In this document: positions 50,750 through 62,076 of the stretch, piece by piece | Layout of the letters: every line of letters begins with the position of its first letter | Position numbering within the stretch: position 1 is the first letter of the stretch | DNA from: Blakeslea trispora | Taxonomy: Eukaryota; Mucoromycota; Mucoromycetes; Mucorales; Choanephoraceae | Assembly: GCA_025331445.1 (NCBI GenBank) | Contig: JAIWNE010000012.1 | Span: 1 to 64,000 of the forward strand | Length of the DNA: 64,000 bases | Reading direction: 5' to 3' | Notes under the pieces: model-generated | Seen by the model: the letters and a program-made list of their open reading frames with translations, nothing else | What the model was told of the DNA's origin: nothing | Database searches by the model: none | Translations under genes and position numbers: made by a program

Positions 50750-50875
50750 TTGATCATTGTCATTACCGTTATCTTTTTCTTCATTTGCAGGTTGTGCGGC
50801 AGGTTGGTCACCATCATCATCAGCTGCTTCAAATTCATCATATCCATATCAAAAACAATATTCTCATCATCATCA

Positions 50876-51685
50876 CTATTGTTGACTTGACATTAGTTTT
50901 GCGGTTTCACTGGCTTCTAAAAAAATCTCATCACGCTCAATAGCTCGGTCTTCTTCATCTTCGTCACGATTGAGGGATTCTTGAGAGAGTGCAGGAGCAG
51001 CAGCAAATTCATCTAATAAGCGTTCGTCTAAAGTGGTTTCCCCTTGTTCGTTAACTACCAGCGACCTCTCAACAGCTTCATAAAGAAGGGTATGTTTTTG
51101 TTTCAATCTACGCATGGTCAGGAGCCGTCTTCTACGCTTGACGTTTAGCTGCATTTGCCTGACGGTATCCAGTTCACTTTCTGTCCAGACCTTTCTAGAT
51201 TTACTGCCATATCTTAATTGTCTTTCTTTGGTGTAGGCAAGTTTGGCTTCTACCAAGGTAGTATAAGATTCATCGTTCAAAATCTCGTTTGAATCAGTGG
51301 ATGTGAGATTGTAACGTTTGATGTCCTTGGTATGAAAGGCAGCAGGAGTCAGCAAAGCGCTCAAAGAAGGAGTATTGGTAGGTCGGCAGTTGTTCACCAA
51401 TTCAGTCATGTTCATATTAGGGAAGGTTTTTGCAAAGCATTGTCTGAGAACTTTAGCATAAGGGTTATGGCCCATAAGGGTAAACGCAGTTTCATTTGAA
51501 AGTGTGTCCGTGATAATGGAAGCAAAGTTTCTTCGAAATGAGTACAAGGCCCCTTTTGTGTTAAGGCCAGCGTTGCGGATGGATCTTGCAGCGAGATGAT
51601 TTGCAGCATCAGTGCTCATTGGCTTCATTTCAGCATCACCACTAAAAAAACGGTGAGACACAAGCTTAATTAGAGATATATTCAA
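50876..51685 (-). pseudogene. Tyrosine recombinase (DUF3435-like) catalytic region
   Basis: A frame of 269 codons; coding similarity appears to start at an acceptor near 51650 (SGDAEMKPM). The diagnostic stretch is ALYSFRRNFASIITDTLSNE followed by FTLMGHNPYAKVLRQCFAK. This resembles the box-II arginine and the LGH box of fungal DUF3435/Crypton-type tyrosine recombinases, which normally continue to a YY or Y nucleophile about ten residues after GH. Here that position reads CF, so the nucleophile seems lost. A basic region (KRRRRLLTMRRLKQK) and an acidic tail follow. Frame disturbances follow at about 50870. Inactive remnant. Confidence 0.6.
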
Positions 51686-52716
51686 AAAGTTTCGCCCTAA
51701 TATTTAACCACGATTGATAGCCATTCTACAAGAAATAGGCTTGAATGAATCAGGATATCATAGTATGCTTGGGAAGAAAAGAGCTATCTAACCATTCATT
51801 CAAGTCTATTTATTGCAGAATAGTTGTCAATCACAGTTAAATTTCAGGGTAAAACTTTTTGAATATATCTGTATACAGTTGTTGATTTCATTTACTAGTC
51901 ATAGGTTAAGAAAACGAGATCTTCTAAACATTCATTCTTGAACCTCAAAAGATACAAGTCATTTTGTCACCATGCTTGAGGTGTGTCAAAATCCACCACA
52001 TTTCTTCTAAAGGCGAGCACAATAAGAAACAAAACAGCATCCAATTCCAAGACATAGTCTTTATTTTCAGCAACACCAGATTCAAGAGTCTTCTTGCTTG
52101 TTCGCTTGTCTTTGCTAAAGTAACACGAATGTGCCTTCAGATAGGGAAGAGTTATTTGACATATAATTTTAAATCCTCTGTTGTCAACATCTTCTTTTCA
52201 GATCTTGACATGCTTCTACTTCAAATATTCAGGGTTTCAGATTTTGTACATGGCAACAATAGAAGAAGGACATACACCAGTGTATGTAAGTAGTAGAATA
52301 AGTGTTGTTGATTGGAGGCGAAAAGTGTAAAAAGAATCTTGATGTTGGAAAAACAAATAATTCGTAATGATTTTGGCTTTCTTCACACCAAAAGTTGCTT
52401 TATCTCTTCCTTTACAACCAATTCGATATATTTGGCTTAACTGTTACAGATACTGTCTTAAGCGGTACATGTCATCACTATTCGGCTTGATTGTGGGATC
52501 CTTTTTAGAAGCCTGATTACGATTGTTGATATTACAGATAATCTTTAGTTCCGTCTGTCTTCATAAATGTTGTCATTAACATTACTGGTACTTATTGCAT
52601 TGTTCAAACTGTTCGTTTCACGGACCAAAGTCCCCAACTGCAAGCTGTCTTCAACTTCTCCTACACCAAACAGTGTTCTAAAGCTAATATACATATATAC
52701 CATATCTAGATCAAGT

Positions 52717-52935
52717 CTAAGTTAGTGACAATTCAATCAACAGTGTTGCTGTCGTACCATAGTTGTATCCATCTTCTGTCCAGGGAAGAACAGGTTGTAA
52801 GTTTGATTCTTTTCGATCATCGTTGACTGTGCTTATATAGTCCTCATATCGATTGGCAATTTCTTGATGAGTAGCGAGTGTTCTTTGAATCAATAGGCCT
52901 GTGGCGGTAGGATCACTTGCTACTTCTTCTGCCAT
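52717..52935 (-). pseudogene. Putative N-terminal fragment of recombinase element
   Basis: A 72-codon frame starting MAEEVASDPTATG, mostly helical (RTLATHQEIANRYEDYIS). Upstream codons in the same frame still read protein-like (SRRYKEQ) before a stop. It resembles core-binding-type helices only in a general way. Linkage to the downstream recombinase rests on strand and spacing. Confidence 0.3.
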
Positions 52936-53156
52936 CTGTTCTTTGTAACGTCGTGATGCCTGGAATTTTTAAGCAGGTGTCATAAACCTAGCCATAGTTT
53001 TGTCAAGGTCTTCCATTTTAGAGTTCTACAGTCACTGGAAACTGAGTTTCAATTGGGCCTTAAACAAAGTATATCTGGCATGATAATGACCACAATCAAT
53101 ATTTCATTCTTTTACAAGAAAACAATTCAATTCAAATATATCTACTATTGAAAACA

Positions 53157-53957
53157 AAAGCAGCCGTGACAAACACAACAAGAGCAAAGAGAAAGCTTAT
53201 TGAGGAGCGTACTGGTTGAGTCGCGCTAGCATTCCTTGAGAGAGATTTCACGCATAATGGTGATCTCTTACGCGACTGTAAACAACATCGTGAAAAAAGG
53301 CACACTTCTGTCCAACGTTTCATCCTGGCTCAAACCCAAAAGATAATGAAAGAACAATAAGACACGCTTGATTGAATTGCAACAAACAACCCTTTCTTTA
53401 GCATTGATGGCATCAAATACGAGCTGGAGAAATTAAAAGTTACAGCCTGTAGAAAGACTGTCGTCAGCTATTTTCGTCAGCTAGGCTTCAAATCTTACTG
53501 CGCATCTCACAAACCTGCCTTGAAAAAAGAAGCACAAGGAGTTTTGACTCAAATGGGCCAAGCAACATGTCGATTGGGCAACAGAGCTTCAACCCTGGTA
53601 CTTGGAAACCCCAAGCACAGGAGGACAGACGCTTCTGGCTTCAAGAAGATGGGACTACGTGTCATACAGGAGCTTCTGCGTGTCTTTGGAAGAGCCGTCA
53701 TTTGATGAAGAGGCTTGAGTACTGGCCTGCCCAAAGTTTAGACTTGAACCTCATTGAACACCTGTGATGGGCTCTTGAGCAGTGTATAGCAAGCAGGCGC
53801 CATGCTGTTCATAACACTACAGAATTGAAGGAATTGCTGCTGGAATAGTGGAGTAAGATCAGCAGTGACTTACTTGTTCGCTTGGTAAACAACATGAAGG
53901 GCCTCTGTCAAGCCGTCATAGATGCTAAAGGTAGTATGACAATGAACAGAGCTTAAT
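53157..53957 (+). pseudogene. Tc1/mariner transposase remnant
   Basis: Discontinuous plus-strand reading of a Tc1-type transposase. NPFFSIDGIKYELEK and TVVSYFRQLGFKSYCASHKP give the bipartite helix-turn-helix end. EDGTTCHTGASACLWK corresponds to the D/N-H-x block near the second acidic residue. YWPAQSLDLNLIEHL corresponds to the WPxxSPDLNPIExxW block, with P changed to L at two places. At least five in-frame stops and shifts occur between about 53218 and 53850. Terminal repeats and TA duplications were not found. Confidence 0.8.
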
Positions 53958-54169
53958 TGGACATCGTCTTGAATCAACTAAGGTAGTAGATCAGTATGAT
54001 ATGGCGCCTTTATCTAAACAATCAAATAGACAAACATTAGATCAGACAGCATAAAAAATGTGCTGTTCAGATGGGCAGACGAGTTGGTATGTATAGTCTA
54101 TTCTACGTACATCTATATATGTGTATCAATCCATCCATCTATCCATTCATACTAAAAAAAAACTACAGT

Positions 54170-55400
54170 TTAAAGAAAAGCCTGTCACAGTTGATGTTGC
54201 AGCTGTTGAAGACGAAGTGGTTGCCCTCCAAAAAAAAAGAACGCCCCCACATTACAGGATAACTTGGCTGTAATGTCATACACCTTGTTGAGCAGCTTCA
54301 ATGCTCTCAACACAATCGAGAAATGCGTGTTGAAGTAAGTGAGCCAAACAGTTTAACTTGTTTGAGTATGTATCTAATATGAATAGGTTGGCGATTTCAA
54401 ACATCATTGACTTAAGCGAAGAAGAGTATGCAAAGGAGTTCAAGAATTTCATTCCTTTAGCTAGATACAGAAGCTTGGTTGATATGTCTGCTCCTGTCTC
54501 TCTGGAAGAGAACGTTGCTGAGCAAATCAAGACATTGTTCCGCGATGCATCAAAGGTATTATATAGCGTTATGTTTATATGGACATCAGAAACTCACGTT
54601 CCTTTCTCTTTCTTTTTATTTCAAGAATGCTGGGTCCTACGGTAACCCAAAGCTGGGCTTGAACAATCAAGTCAAATGTCTCTGCTCGTACTTGTAAGTA
54701 TGCTAATAAAACATTTGAAATAGCTTTAATAGTACTAACAATGCCAATTATAGGAACACCAAGTTTTATCAGTGGGATGATGGAGAAGAAGATGATGACG
54801 AAGATGATGAAGAGGAAAGACAACAAGCTAGAAAGAGAAGAATGGCAACCGTTGACCTCTCTGAGGCAGAAATTGTGTCTGTTCTTGCAGATGTTCTGAA
54901 CATCATTTTTTGCCGGAACTGGACTTCGTTGGAGAATAGGTGAAAAGACCACTGCTGCCACCAAGAGAATGAGAGTTGCTAGTGCTTCTTTCATTTCTGC
55001 CTCTGTCCGTGCCTCTGTCTCCAGAAATTTGATGGGTAGAAGAAGTGGTTTAATACTTCAAGACAAGAAGAAGAGAAGCTTGGCTTTGGTCGAAGTCAAG
55101 GATGGATTGAACAAGACGCAATCTACCTCACAACAATCAAAGAGCCTGAGGAACTCAAAATGTGTTGTAATCGAAAGTTCGTTAGTTGGTGCTTCTGAAG
55201 ACATGATGTCTTTAAGTCGGAATGCAGTAGTCGCTCTATTTAAGGGTATTCTCTGTTTAAAGGTATTTGAAGGAGATAATGAACAAGGTTATCGAGCAAG
55301 CAGAAAGAAGCATCTGGCCCGAAGATTGTGAAGGATGGACTAAGCACTGCATTGGAAATCTGAACAGATGCATTAGAGGATAAGATCTTACTCACGATAA
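54170..55400 (+). pseudogene. Degenerate copy A of an unknown repeated gene family (PD-(D/E)XK-like)
   Basis: Exon-like pieces are joined by good splice sites: 54270-54330, 54385-54555, 54627-54694 and 54755-54944. They read ...LAISNIIDLSEEEYAKEF..., ...EENVAEQIKTLFRDASK/NAGSYGNPKLGLNNQVKC... and an acidic run DDGEEDDDEDDEEERQQ. A frameshift near 54930 leads into GEKTTAATKRMRVASAS and then RNLMGRRSGLILQDKKKRSLALVEVK. The last part has the G/R-R-x-x..ExK pattern of PD-(D/E)XK nuclease-like domains. I do not recognise a named family. Copy B downstream shares the GE...ExK arrangement, which suggests a dispersed gene family. Confidence 0.4.
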
Positions 55401-56304
55401 TTGATAAAATTCTGTGTGTATTTTCCTCGAATATTAGTTGCAAAATCCGCGACATTGGTTTTGCAGATTCGCGAATTTGATGTGAAAATACGATATCAAA
55501 ACTGGTGAATCTATTTTTTCTACTTCTACTGCAAGAAAGAAGGAGCCTTATCCAGATGCCAATGATATCAGAGGGTTCAAGACTGATATCAGATTTCTTG
55601 TTGATGTTGGTAGAAAAGAGATAGATGTAGCAGTGGCTGAAGTAGCAAAGGATGACAACAAGAACAAAACAATAAGTGACCAAGGAAAGCTATCGCGCGA
55701 GGGAAAAGACATTATTGACAATCTTGTTGACATTTCTGATGTCAAGATCATCAAGTCACGTCGTGCTTTTTTATTTCAAATTACTGGCAGTGAATACATT
55801 GTATCGAATATTTCTCTTGTCAGCAACAGACTGTATGTTGTCCTTCATCAAAATGGCATATCACTTCCTTGCTCTTCTCAGGGGCTGGATGATTTCAGCT
55901 CATCTTTGCGTTTCCTCTCATCGTGTAGACAAGAGATTGAATCTCTAGCTTTAGAGATTAAAAGCAGATCATCTCAAAAGTTTGACACAAGGAGAGTCTT
56001 GGGTTTGGAACAAACCAAAAAGGTATGGGAGTGCATCCACTGGGTGCGAGATACTTATTATTCGCCGCCACCACCAAAGAGCAACTCCGCCATCCCTTGC
56101 TCTCTTTTCGGTAGTCCACCACCCAACACTTTGTCAAAGCTGAAGTCAGCTTATGAAAAAGATACCGGCTGCGCTTATCAACAGGGAAAAGAGCAAGAGA
56201 ATCCTAATGAGTATGATGTATACGGATGGAGAAGAAGAAAAGATGGAAAGTTCTATAATAAGTTTAGCAAAACAGTTGCTGATGAACATCCCATAAAGAG
56301 AAAT

Positions 56305-56318
56305 AAAAAGGAAAAGCA
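56305..56318 (+). repeat. LINE target-site duplication, 5' copy
   Basis: AAAAAGGAAAAGCA, identical to 57090-57103 after the poly(A) tail. The exact length is ambiguous by a few A residues. Confidence 0.85.
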
Positions 56319-57089
56319 TTTACCGGCTGTTTTGTGGAATGATCTTATGGTCCACCGCACGCTCCAATTTTCACCGCTTTTCGCTAATGTCCTTACTTCA
56401 CCGCCTGATTCCGCTGGAGACTTTGATGATTCTCCCTTCTTGCGCCAATTCCTGTTGTCTGCTGCTAGTACGCTCCACCACACGGAACTCAGACATCTCG
56501 CTCTTAATGCTCTTCTCCTCTGTCCCCCTTCCGAACAAACAAAAGAAAAATGGCGCGTATTTTGGAAGCTGCCCATTCGGCCAGACACTCGTACCTTCTG
56601 GTACAGAGTCCAACACGGAAAAATTTTGAGCCAGAAAGCCATTTCTCACTTCCGCCCTGATTCTCCTGACTCGTGCTATTTCTGTCGTGCTCCTAAGGAA
56701 TCGCCTGCCCATCTCCTCGTCGAGTGCCCGCTCAAATGGAAGGTGTGGTTCGAGGTTCTCACTAGTTTCGCACCTTATCTGCGTTTTCGACCAACAGGCG
56801 TCCTACAGATTCTCCACAATCTCGCAACGTTCGATTACATCTCACCTACCAAGCTCTTTTCTCTTTGTGCTGCCACGGCTCTCGCCATTTGGCAGTGTCA
56901 CTGGGCCAGTGTCATTGACCAAGTGCCCTTTACTCTCAGCATTGCACTGTTAAAGGTGCATAAACTTAAATAGAAACACATAGCAACATAGATTAGTTTC
57001 CAACCTTAAGCTCACCTCTCAATATGACGTGTGGCTTTCTTTTGCTTTATTTTATTAAACAATAAAATACCCTCATACAAAAAAAAAAA
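56319..57089 (+). mobile_element. 5'-truncated LINE (non-LTR retrotransposon) insertion with poly(A) tail
   Basis: The 771-bp insert ends in an A run (57079-57094, shared with the duplication) and is bracketed by a 14-bp direct repeat. It encodes the C-terminal part of a LINE reverse-transcriptase protein, the zf-RVT domain. FWYRVQHGKILSQKAISHF is followed by CYFCRAPKESPAHLLVECPLKWKVW, with the CxxC, H and C ligands and the terminal W intact. The reverse-transcriptase and endonuclease parts are absent. The coding frame ends at 56973, with about 115 bases of 3' UTR carrying AATAAA at 57060. Base composition is more GC-rich than the surroundings. Confidence 0.93.
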
Positions 57090-57103
57090 AAAAAGGAAAA
57101 GCA
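57090..57103 (+). repeat. LINE target-site duplication, 3' copy
   Basis: Second copy of AAAAAGGAAAAGCA, directly after the poly(A) tail. Confidence 0.85.
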
Positions 57104-60100
57104 AAAAGCTTCCTAAACGTTCTTTTTGCTTTAATACACGAGTTGTTTCCTTTGCATTTTATTAAAGAAAAAAAGCTTTGAATTATGCTTTTCTTGAGTC
57201 TATACATATCTTATGCAGCACTTATAATTTACATAACGTGTAATGTTATTACCAGTGGCTAGTCTCTAAGATAATTGCTACTTTTTCGTCAAGAAGCTTC
57301 TTTGGCAAAAGCAGGTAAAATTGCGCTGGATAAAAAGAATAAAAGTCTTTTATTGTCTTTATGGTCTTATTCCAAAAGGAAAAGGAAGAATATTTATTCT
57401 CTAAGGTCAAAGTTATATATTTCCTATTGATGCTTTTTGGCCATGCTACTTGTTGTCTGGTATTTAATTCGTGAGTTAGATGACTAGCATTCATTTGAGA
57501 AACAAAGGATAGTACTGGTTGGCCAGATTTGCATATTTGCGTTTGCACCAAAAGAGCGGGTAATATTTGCATTCAAATGCAGGAAAACACCAAGGGGAAC
57601 TGCTTTAATTCTTTATGGTATGAACATTAGTAGAGTTGTGGCGTAATTACTTGGCAGTACTACCTTAAGTCCAAGCCAATTTGCAATATGATAGAAGCTG
57701 ATGTATATCTAAAAAGAAACAGAAACAAAAAAAAAAGTAGTCTTTTTGCTTCAAAAGCACTCAGCTGAACAATGAATGATATACATGTGTATTTTTCTAA
57801 TTTCTGAAATCCATAAAACAAAGCGGTTATTATCTCAATCACGCAGAAAGGCGAGGGTGCAAGCACTAAAACTGCCAATCCGCTTCCCACTCGAACCTGA
57901 TGCGGTTCTCATCGGCACAATGATAAACATGACGGCGCTGGGCACGACCTTGATCCTGAAGAGAGTACCAGAATTTTAGGCTATGCACGACAAAGCAAGT
58001 TAGATAACAGCATTATTAAAGAAGAGTATTTTGCTACTTGCCTTTGAGGTTGTCTGGGTGACAAAGTTTCAAGATGTAGTTGAGATGACTTTGATAAAGA
58101 GAGAAAAAAAGAGGGAGAAAACGATCATTACGTTCTGTTTACTTCAAATACACACTGAAAAAAAAAGCCAGTCATCCAATCAGAGCCTGGCATCTCTCTA
58201 TTCACTCATCTATCAGTAAAAAGAAAAAAAATATGCGATAACCAATAGGATCAGTAAATTAGAGGGCGTTGAGAAGTAAACACACTAAGAGATGCTATGC
58301 TATTTCATGCCGACATTCACTCTCCTGTATTTTTGATTGTGACAGCCAAACTCCTCTTTAATTTGCAGTGATACTTGTATAACAAGTCAGATAAGCCTAA
58401 AAGATGGCATTCGAGAAAAGAAGAAGAGTGAAGAATGAGCAAGTACTGCTGTCATCTAAACAAAAGAATAACAAGCAATTTCATTTGTATTCATCTGGGT
58501 TGAAAAGGCTGTATATATACATAATTCCACAGAAGCTATCAAGCATAGCTTCCTAGCACTGGAAACTGAGATGAAGCCGTTCGTTCCTTTAATGGTAGGC
58601 AGTAGAGACCGTTAAATGCAAAGTACCAGTAATCGGTACTATGTAAGTTATATTCTGTAACTTCATTAGCTTGGGCTTGCATGTATGTTTTCTTTTGTTC
58701 TTTTTCTGAGGAATATGTGAAATCAAAACAAAAAAAAAGGAAATCAATGATTGAGATAATCAAATTCTGTTCTTTGTGTGAGGATTGAGTCTTAAGAAAG
58801 TCTTTGGCTTTAATGCCATGTATAACTTGCTTAAAGCATGCTTGACAGCCAAATGAAGACAATGAGACAGAATTCTGATATTTTTGGAGCCAAACAAAAT
58901 ACACTTTAAAATCAGAAATACAAGCATATTGGAAAGCTCACATTAAAAACAATAATAACCAGAAATAAATACTACATAACAGCCTCTCTAATAGAGATAT
59001 ACAGCATTTCTATAAATCGTTGCTTATAGTGCAGAATGTCAATATAAAGGGAACACTAGTATACAACAATAGTATCTCAACCCTGTAAATCAAACACAGC
59101 TAATCTTGCAATCAGATAAGTAAAACCTTGGTGCTTCCAATTCCAAAAGTACAGCATATGTCTTTCTCTCAAGAGAAAGAACCATCTTGACAGCTATCTC
59201 AGAGCCCAAACATAAAAAAGAACAAGAAAACAAAGTTACACAGTGCTTGGATCCAGATCTTCATTGGAGCCAACAATTCATCTCTCTTTCTTTTTTCTCG
59301 GAGTAAATCAAACGAGATGTAACCCTTTCGTTCAAATGTTATTATCCAGCACTGATTTTGCTTTTTTTCTTTCTTTCTTACAACTGGCTCAAAGGGGTAT
59401 CAGCATTTATTTGACGCTTTAGATTAGGCAGATAAGCCACCAATCAATACTTTGAAATTGAGTGTGTGTCTTCTCAAAAATACTCAGTTACTGTAGTGAC
59501 AAGCATGACTGGCTAACTTGGCTTGTCTTGTGTTGTTCGTTCCAACTATGCTTTGATTCATTTTTGAACATAACGAGGTCTCGGCTAGAAGTACCTTTTT
59601 TTTCTTTTCTTTTCTTTTCCTTTCTTGCTCCGCATAATTTCATGATTTTGGTGTTGGCTATGTGTTACTGCAATTGTAGAGGAGTTCTATATCCAAAGTC
59701 ATTAGCTGCATAATAAAGCAAGCTCTTTCATATTGTCAATTCCCCTTTACTCTCTATTGTATCAGCTATACAAAGAAAGAGAGAAAGAAAGAAAGAAACC
59801 AACAATAGATGTTGAGTGATGTGCTACGTCACCATTATGACTGCTTTTGAGAAAGCATGGAGGGGAGGCAATTTTCATATAGAGGAAAAAAAATTCATCC
59901 TATTTTTCTTTTTTTTTTCTCTTTAAGGGCAAGGTGATTCTTGCTATCGCACAGACTGAGGCAGCTCGTTACTGTTTCTTCAGTAATGCACAGTTGCAAG
60001 AGAGACCGGCGTGAATGACATCTTTTCGATAGACGCGTTGGCTGCTGTTATGTTTGAAAGGGTGCCCTCCTGATTTCGTAGCAGTGTTGGACTTTCTCTT

Positions 60101-61882
60101 TTGCTGATCTCTTTCTCCCTTCTCGCATGACTATTCTTTTGCTTTTTAGTCCCCTTCAGTGAGGGAGCAGTAGAGAATAAGAGAGCTAGGAGTTGGAGTT
60201 AAAGGGGAGGATACTCTCACTCAGGATGTGACAGCTTCACTTTTTTTCTTTCTTTCTTTCTTTTTCGTTAGAGAGAGTTAGAGGGAGAGAGAGAGGGTGA
60301 TGCCTGGACGTATGCTGGCTACCCTAGTCAAGTGAGAGCTGTGGTTCTTTGAGCTATGGTTCTTTACTAGGCAGGTTCAGACGTGGATATTAGAAGCAAT
60401 TCGGGGAGTGCTTATGGAAGATGAAGAGCGGGGAGGGTACCCCTAGCATACAAGTTATGTTTTCTTCATACGAAATATGACACTCTTTTTCCTTTCGAGT
60501 CTTTGACATATGCGACACTTTGAGGGTATTGGCTACCTTTGCTCTCATTGCTTGTCGTCAACCCCTAGGGATCCTCAGTAGGACGTTGGTATGGTCTTCC
60601 CCTGTTTTACCTTACGAGGTCACTCAGGCGGTATCTCGCACCGTGAGCTAGAGAAGAGAGTAGATTGAAGTCAACCTCCACGATTGGTTACCCTTGGAAA
60701 CAGTTGTAACAAACTGGCTAATAGACTTCTAACATTATGTTGTTATAAATCCAATAAATAAATACTTGTTATAAAATCTTACTTTTCTTTTTTACTTTTT
60801 GCTCGCTAAAGATGCATTTCTTGATCACTTAGTTTTGTTGAATGAATAAGAGTTCAATCAATTCAGTAAATTGTGCCTACATTCAATAAGCATTCTACTG
60901 ACTGACACTAGGTTGCTCGATTACTGTTACTCTTATGTGATCAACCTGTCTAAATCTACTGCTTGATCAAACCTAATCTCTACCTGACTTGGATGGAATG
61001 ATGAACATCCTCTTCACACTCTACTATGCTCATCAATCGCTTCATGATCCATCCTCAAGATTCATGCATATATTTCCAGCCCTTTATCTCTCTCATATAA
61101 TAGTGCTTTAACAAAGTGTGCTTTTGTTTGAGAAGCACTCTACTGATCTCATACATGTTTGCATAGTCAAGGCTTATTCTTCTTACTTGATAGTATGTGC
61201 TACTCACAGTCCCCCCCCCTTTTCTTCACTCAGCTATTGCATACAAGTTGATGAAGTGCTCAGACAACATGGCAAAGAGGGTGCGACAATAAGTGATAGT
61301 GAATCTCTTTGGAATAATCTAATACAGATGCCACAAACTATACATAAGACAAAAACAACTTTGAAACACTTTTTCTTTTATGAAAAGGAAACATAGACTT
61401 TAGCCATTGAAGTTATTCTTCTTTTATCTCTCTTTAGAACAGTACAAGACAAGCAGAGACCAACTGCTATACGCTATCTGACTCTGTAAGACAGATTTTT
61501 ATCTCCAATAACGATTAAATAATTGTTAGTCCCCTCCCCCTTTTTTTTTTAAGAAAAAAAAAAGATAAGTCCATAAAAGGAGAAATGATCCTGAGAAATA
61601 AATTCTGCCTTGTCTTACTTGCTTTCATACTGTAGCTGTTTAACAATAGTCAAAAAAGAAAATTATCCATATTTGAATAAATCAGGTTGAAAGAGGAAAT
61701 CATCGTGTGATACTATAAAGTAACTTATTTTCACTCAAAGTCAATACTTTTCTCAAGTAAGACCGCTTCTTTTTCTCTCCTGTTTATGTATCTCGAATAG
61801 AGAACACAAGAAGACATCCACAATGCCTTTTTTGACAAAAGAAAGAAATAGACTTTCGATTCCTTTAATTGGATATTCTGTC

Positions 61883-61890
61883 TATAAAAG
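61883..61890 (+). promoter_or_regulatory. TATA-box-like motif upstream of the OPT transporter
   Basis: TATAAAAG lies 187 bp upstream of the OPT start codon. A second AT-rich candidate, TATATAAAT, lies at 62015-62023. Which one is used is unknown. Confidence 0.35.
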
Positions 61891-61940
61891 GCGAAATAAT
61901 AAGAAAAAAAGAGAGAAAGAGAGCAGATAATCTTAATGAT

Positions 61941-61964
61941 TAATTGTCCAAAAATGGACAATTA
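61941..61964. promoter_or_regulatory. Perfect 10-bp inverted repeat upstream of the OPT transporter
   Basis: TAATTGTCCA and TGGACAATTA are separated by AAAA. If transcription starts about 30-40 bp after the TATAAAAG at 61883, this would be a hairpin in the 5' UTR. Otherwise it is a candidate dimeric operator in the promoter. Confidence 0.5.
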
Positions 61965-62076
61965 TCTATATTTATATAAAGTCAGAATGATATTTCTTTT
62001 TTTTTTCTTCTTGATATATAAATCAAACAACTTCAGTTCCTTTCTTTCCACTTCTCTCTTTTTCATTGATATAGTC

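Larger units (their letters stand above)
49907..52950 (-). mobile_element. Decayed tyrosine-recombinase element (DUF3435/Crypton-like)
   Basis: Minus-strand coding remnants line up in the order expected for one protein: an N-terminal helical piece (52717-52935), a catalytic C-terminal region (50876-51685) and a zinc-finger tail (49918-50749). They are separated by decayed DNA. Element ends were not identified; the limits given only enclose the remnants. The N-terminal piece is attributed by position and is the weakest part. Confidence 0.5.
55500..57116 (+). pseudogene. Degenerate copy B of the repeated family, interrupted by a LINE
   Basis: The reading frame is open from about 55503 into the inserted LINE at 56319. 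It shows TGESIFSTSTARKK, FKTDIRFLVDVGRKE and IDVAVAEVAK (a D...ExxK-type pattern). DQGKLSREGKDIIDNLVDI follows, then a long region ending KRNKKEK. Immediately after the LINE and its duplicated target, the original frame would finish within a few codons at a TAA (57114-57116), so the insertion hit close to the 3' end of the gene. The upstream part of the gene is decayed. In this family the segment after KL.RE.KD is usual; function unknown. Confidence 0.5.
57117..62076. other. Long intergenic stretch, no intact gene recognised
   Basis: About 5 kb. A frame at about 57776-57979 is unusually GC-rich for the region but unrecognised. At about 60000-60700 a block with more even base composition and no coding frame ends in AT-rich DNA with AATAAATAAA (60752); it could be a non-coding repeat such as a solo LTR, but no terminal repeats were verified. 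A frame around 61240-61396 (VDEVLRQHGKEGATISDSES) with a possible second exon at 61439-61486 looks protein-like but has no known family. CT/GA and AAAG microsatellites occur near 59600, 59775 and 60245. Confidence 0.4.

Noticed and set aside
55633..56973. A single normal 446-residue gene
   Set aside because: The frame crosses a LINE insertion junction at 56318/56319 marked by a target duplication and a downstream poly(A) tail; it is a composite, not an ordinary gene.
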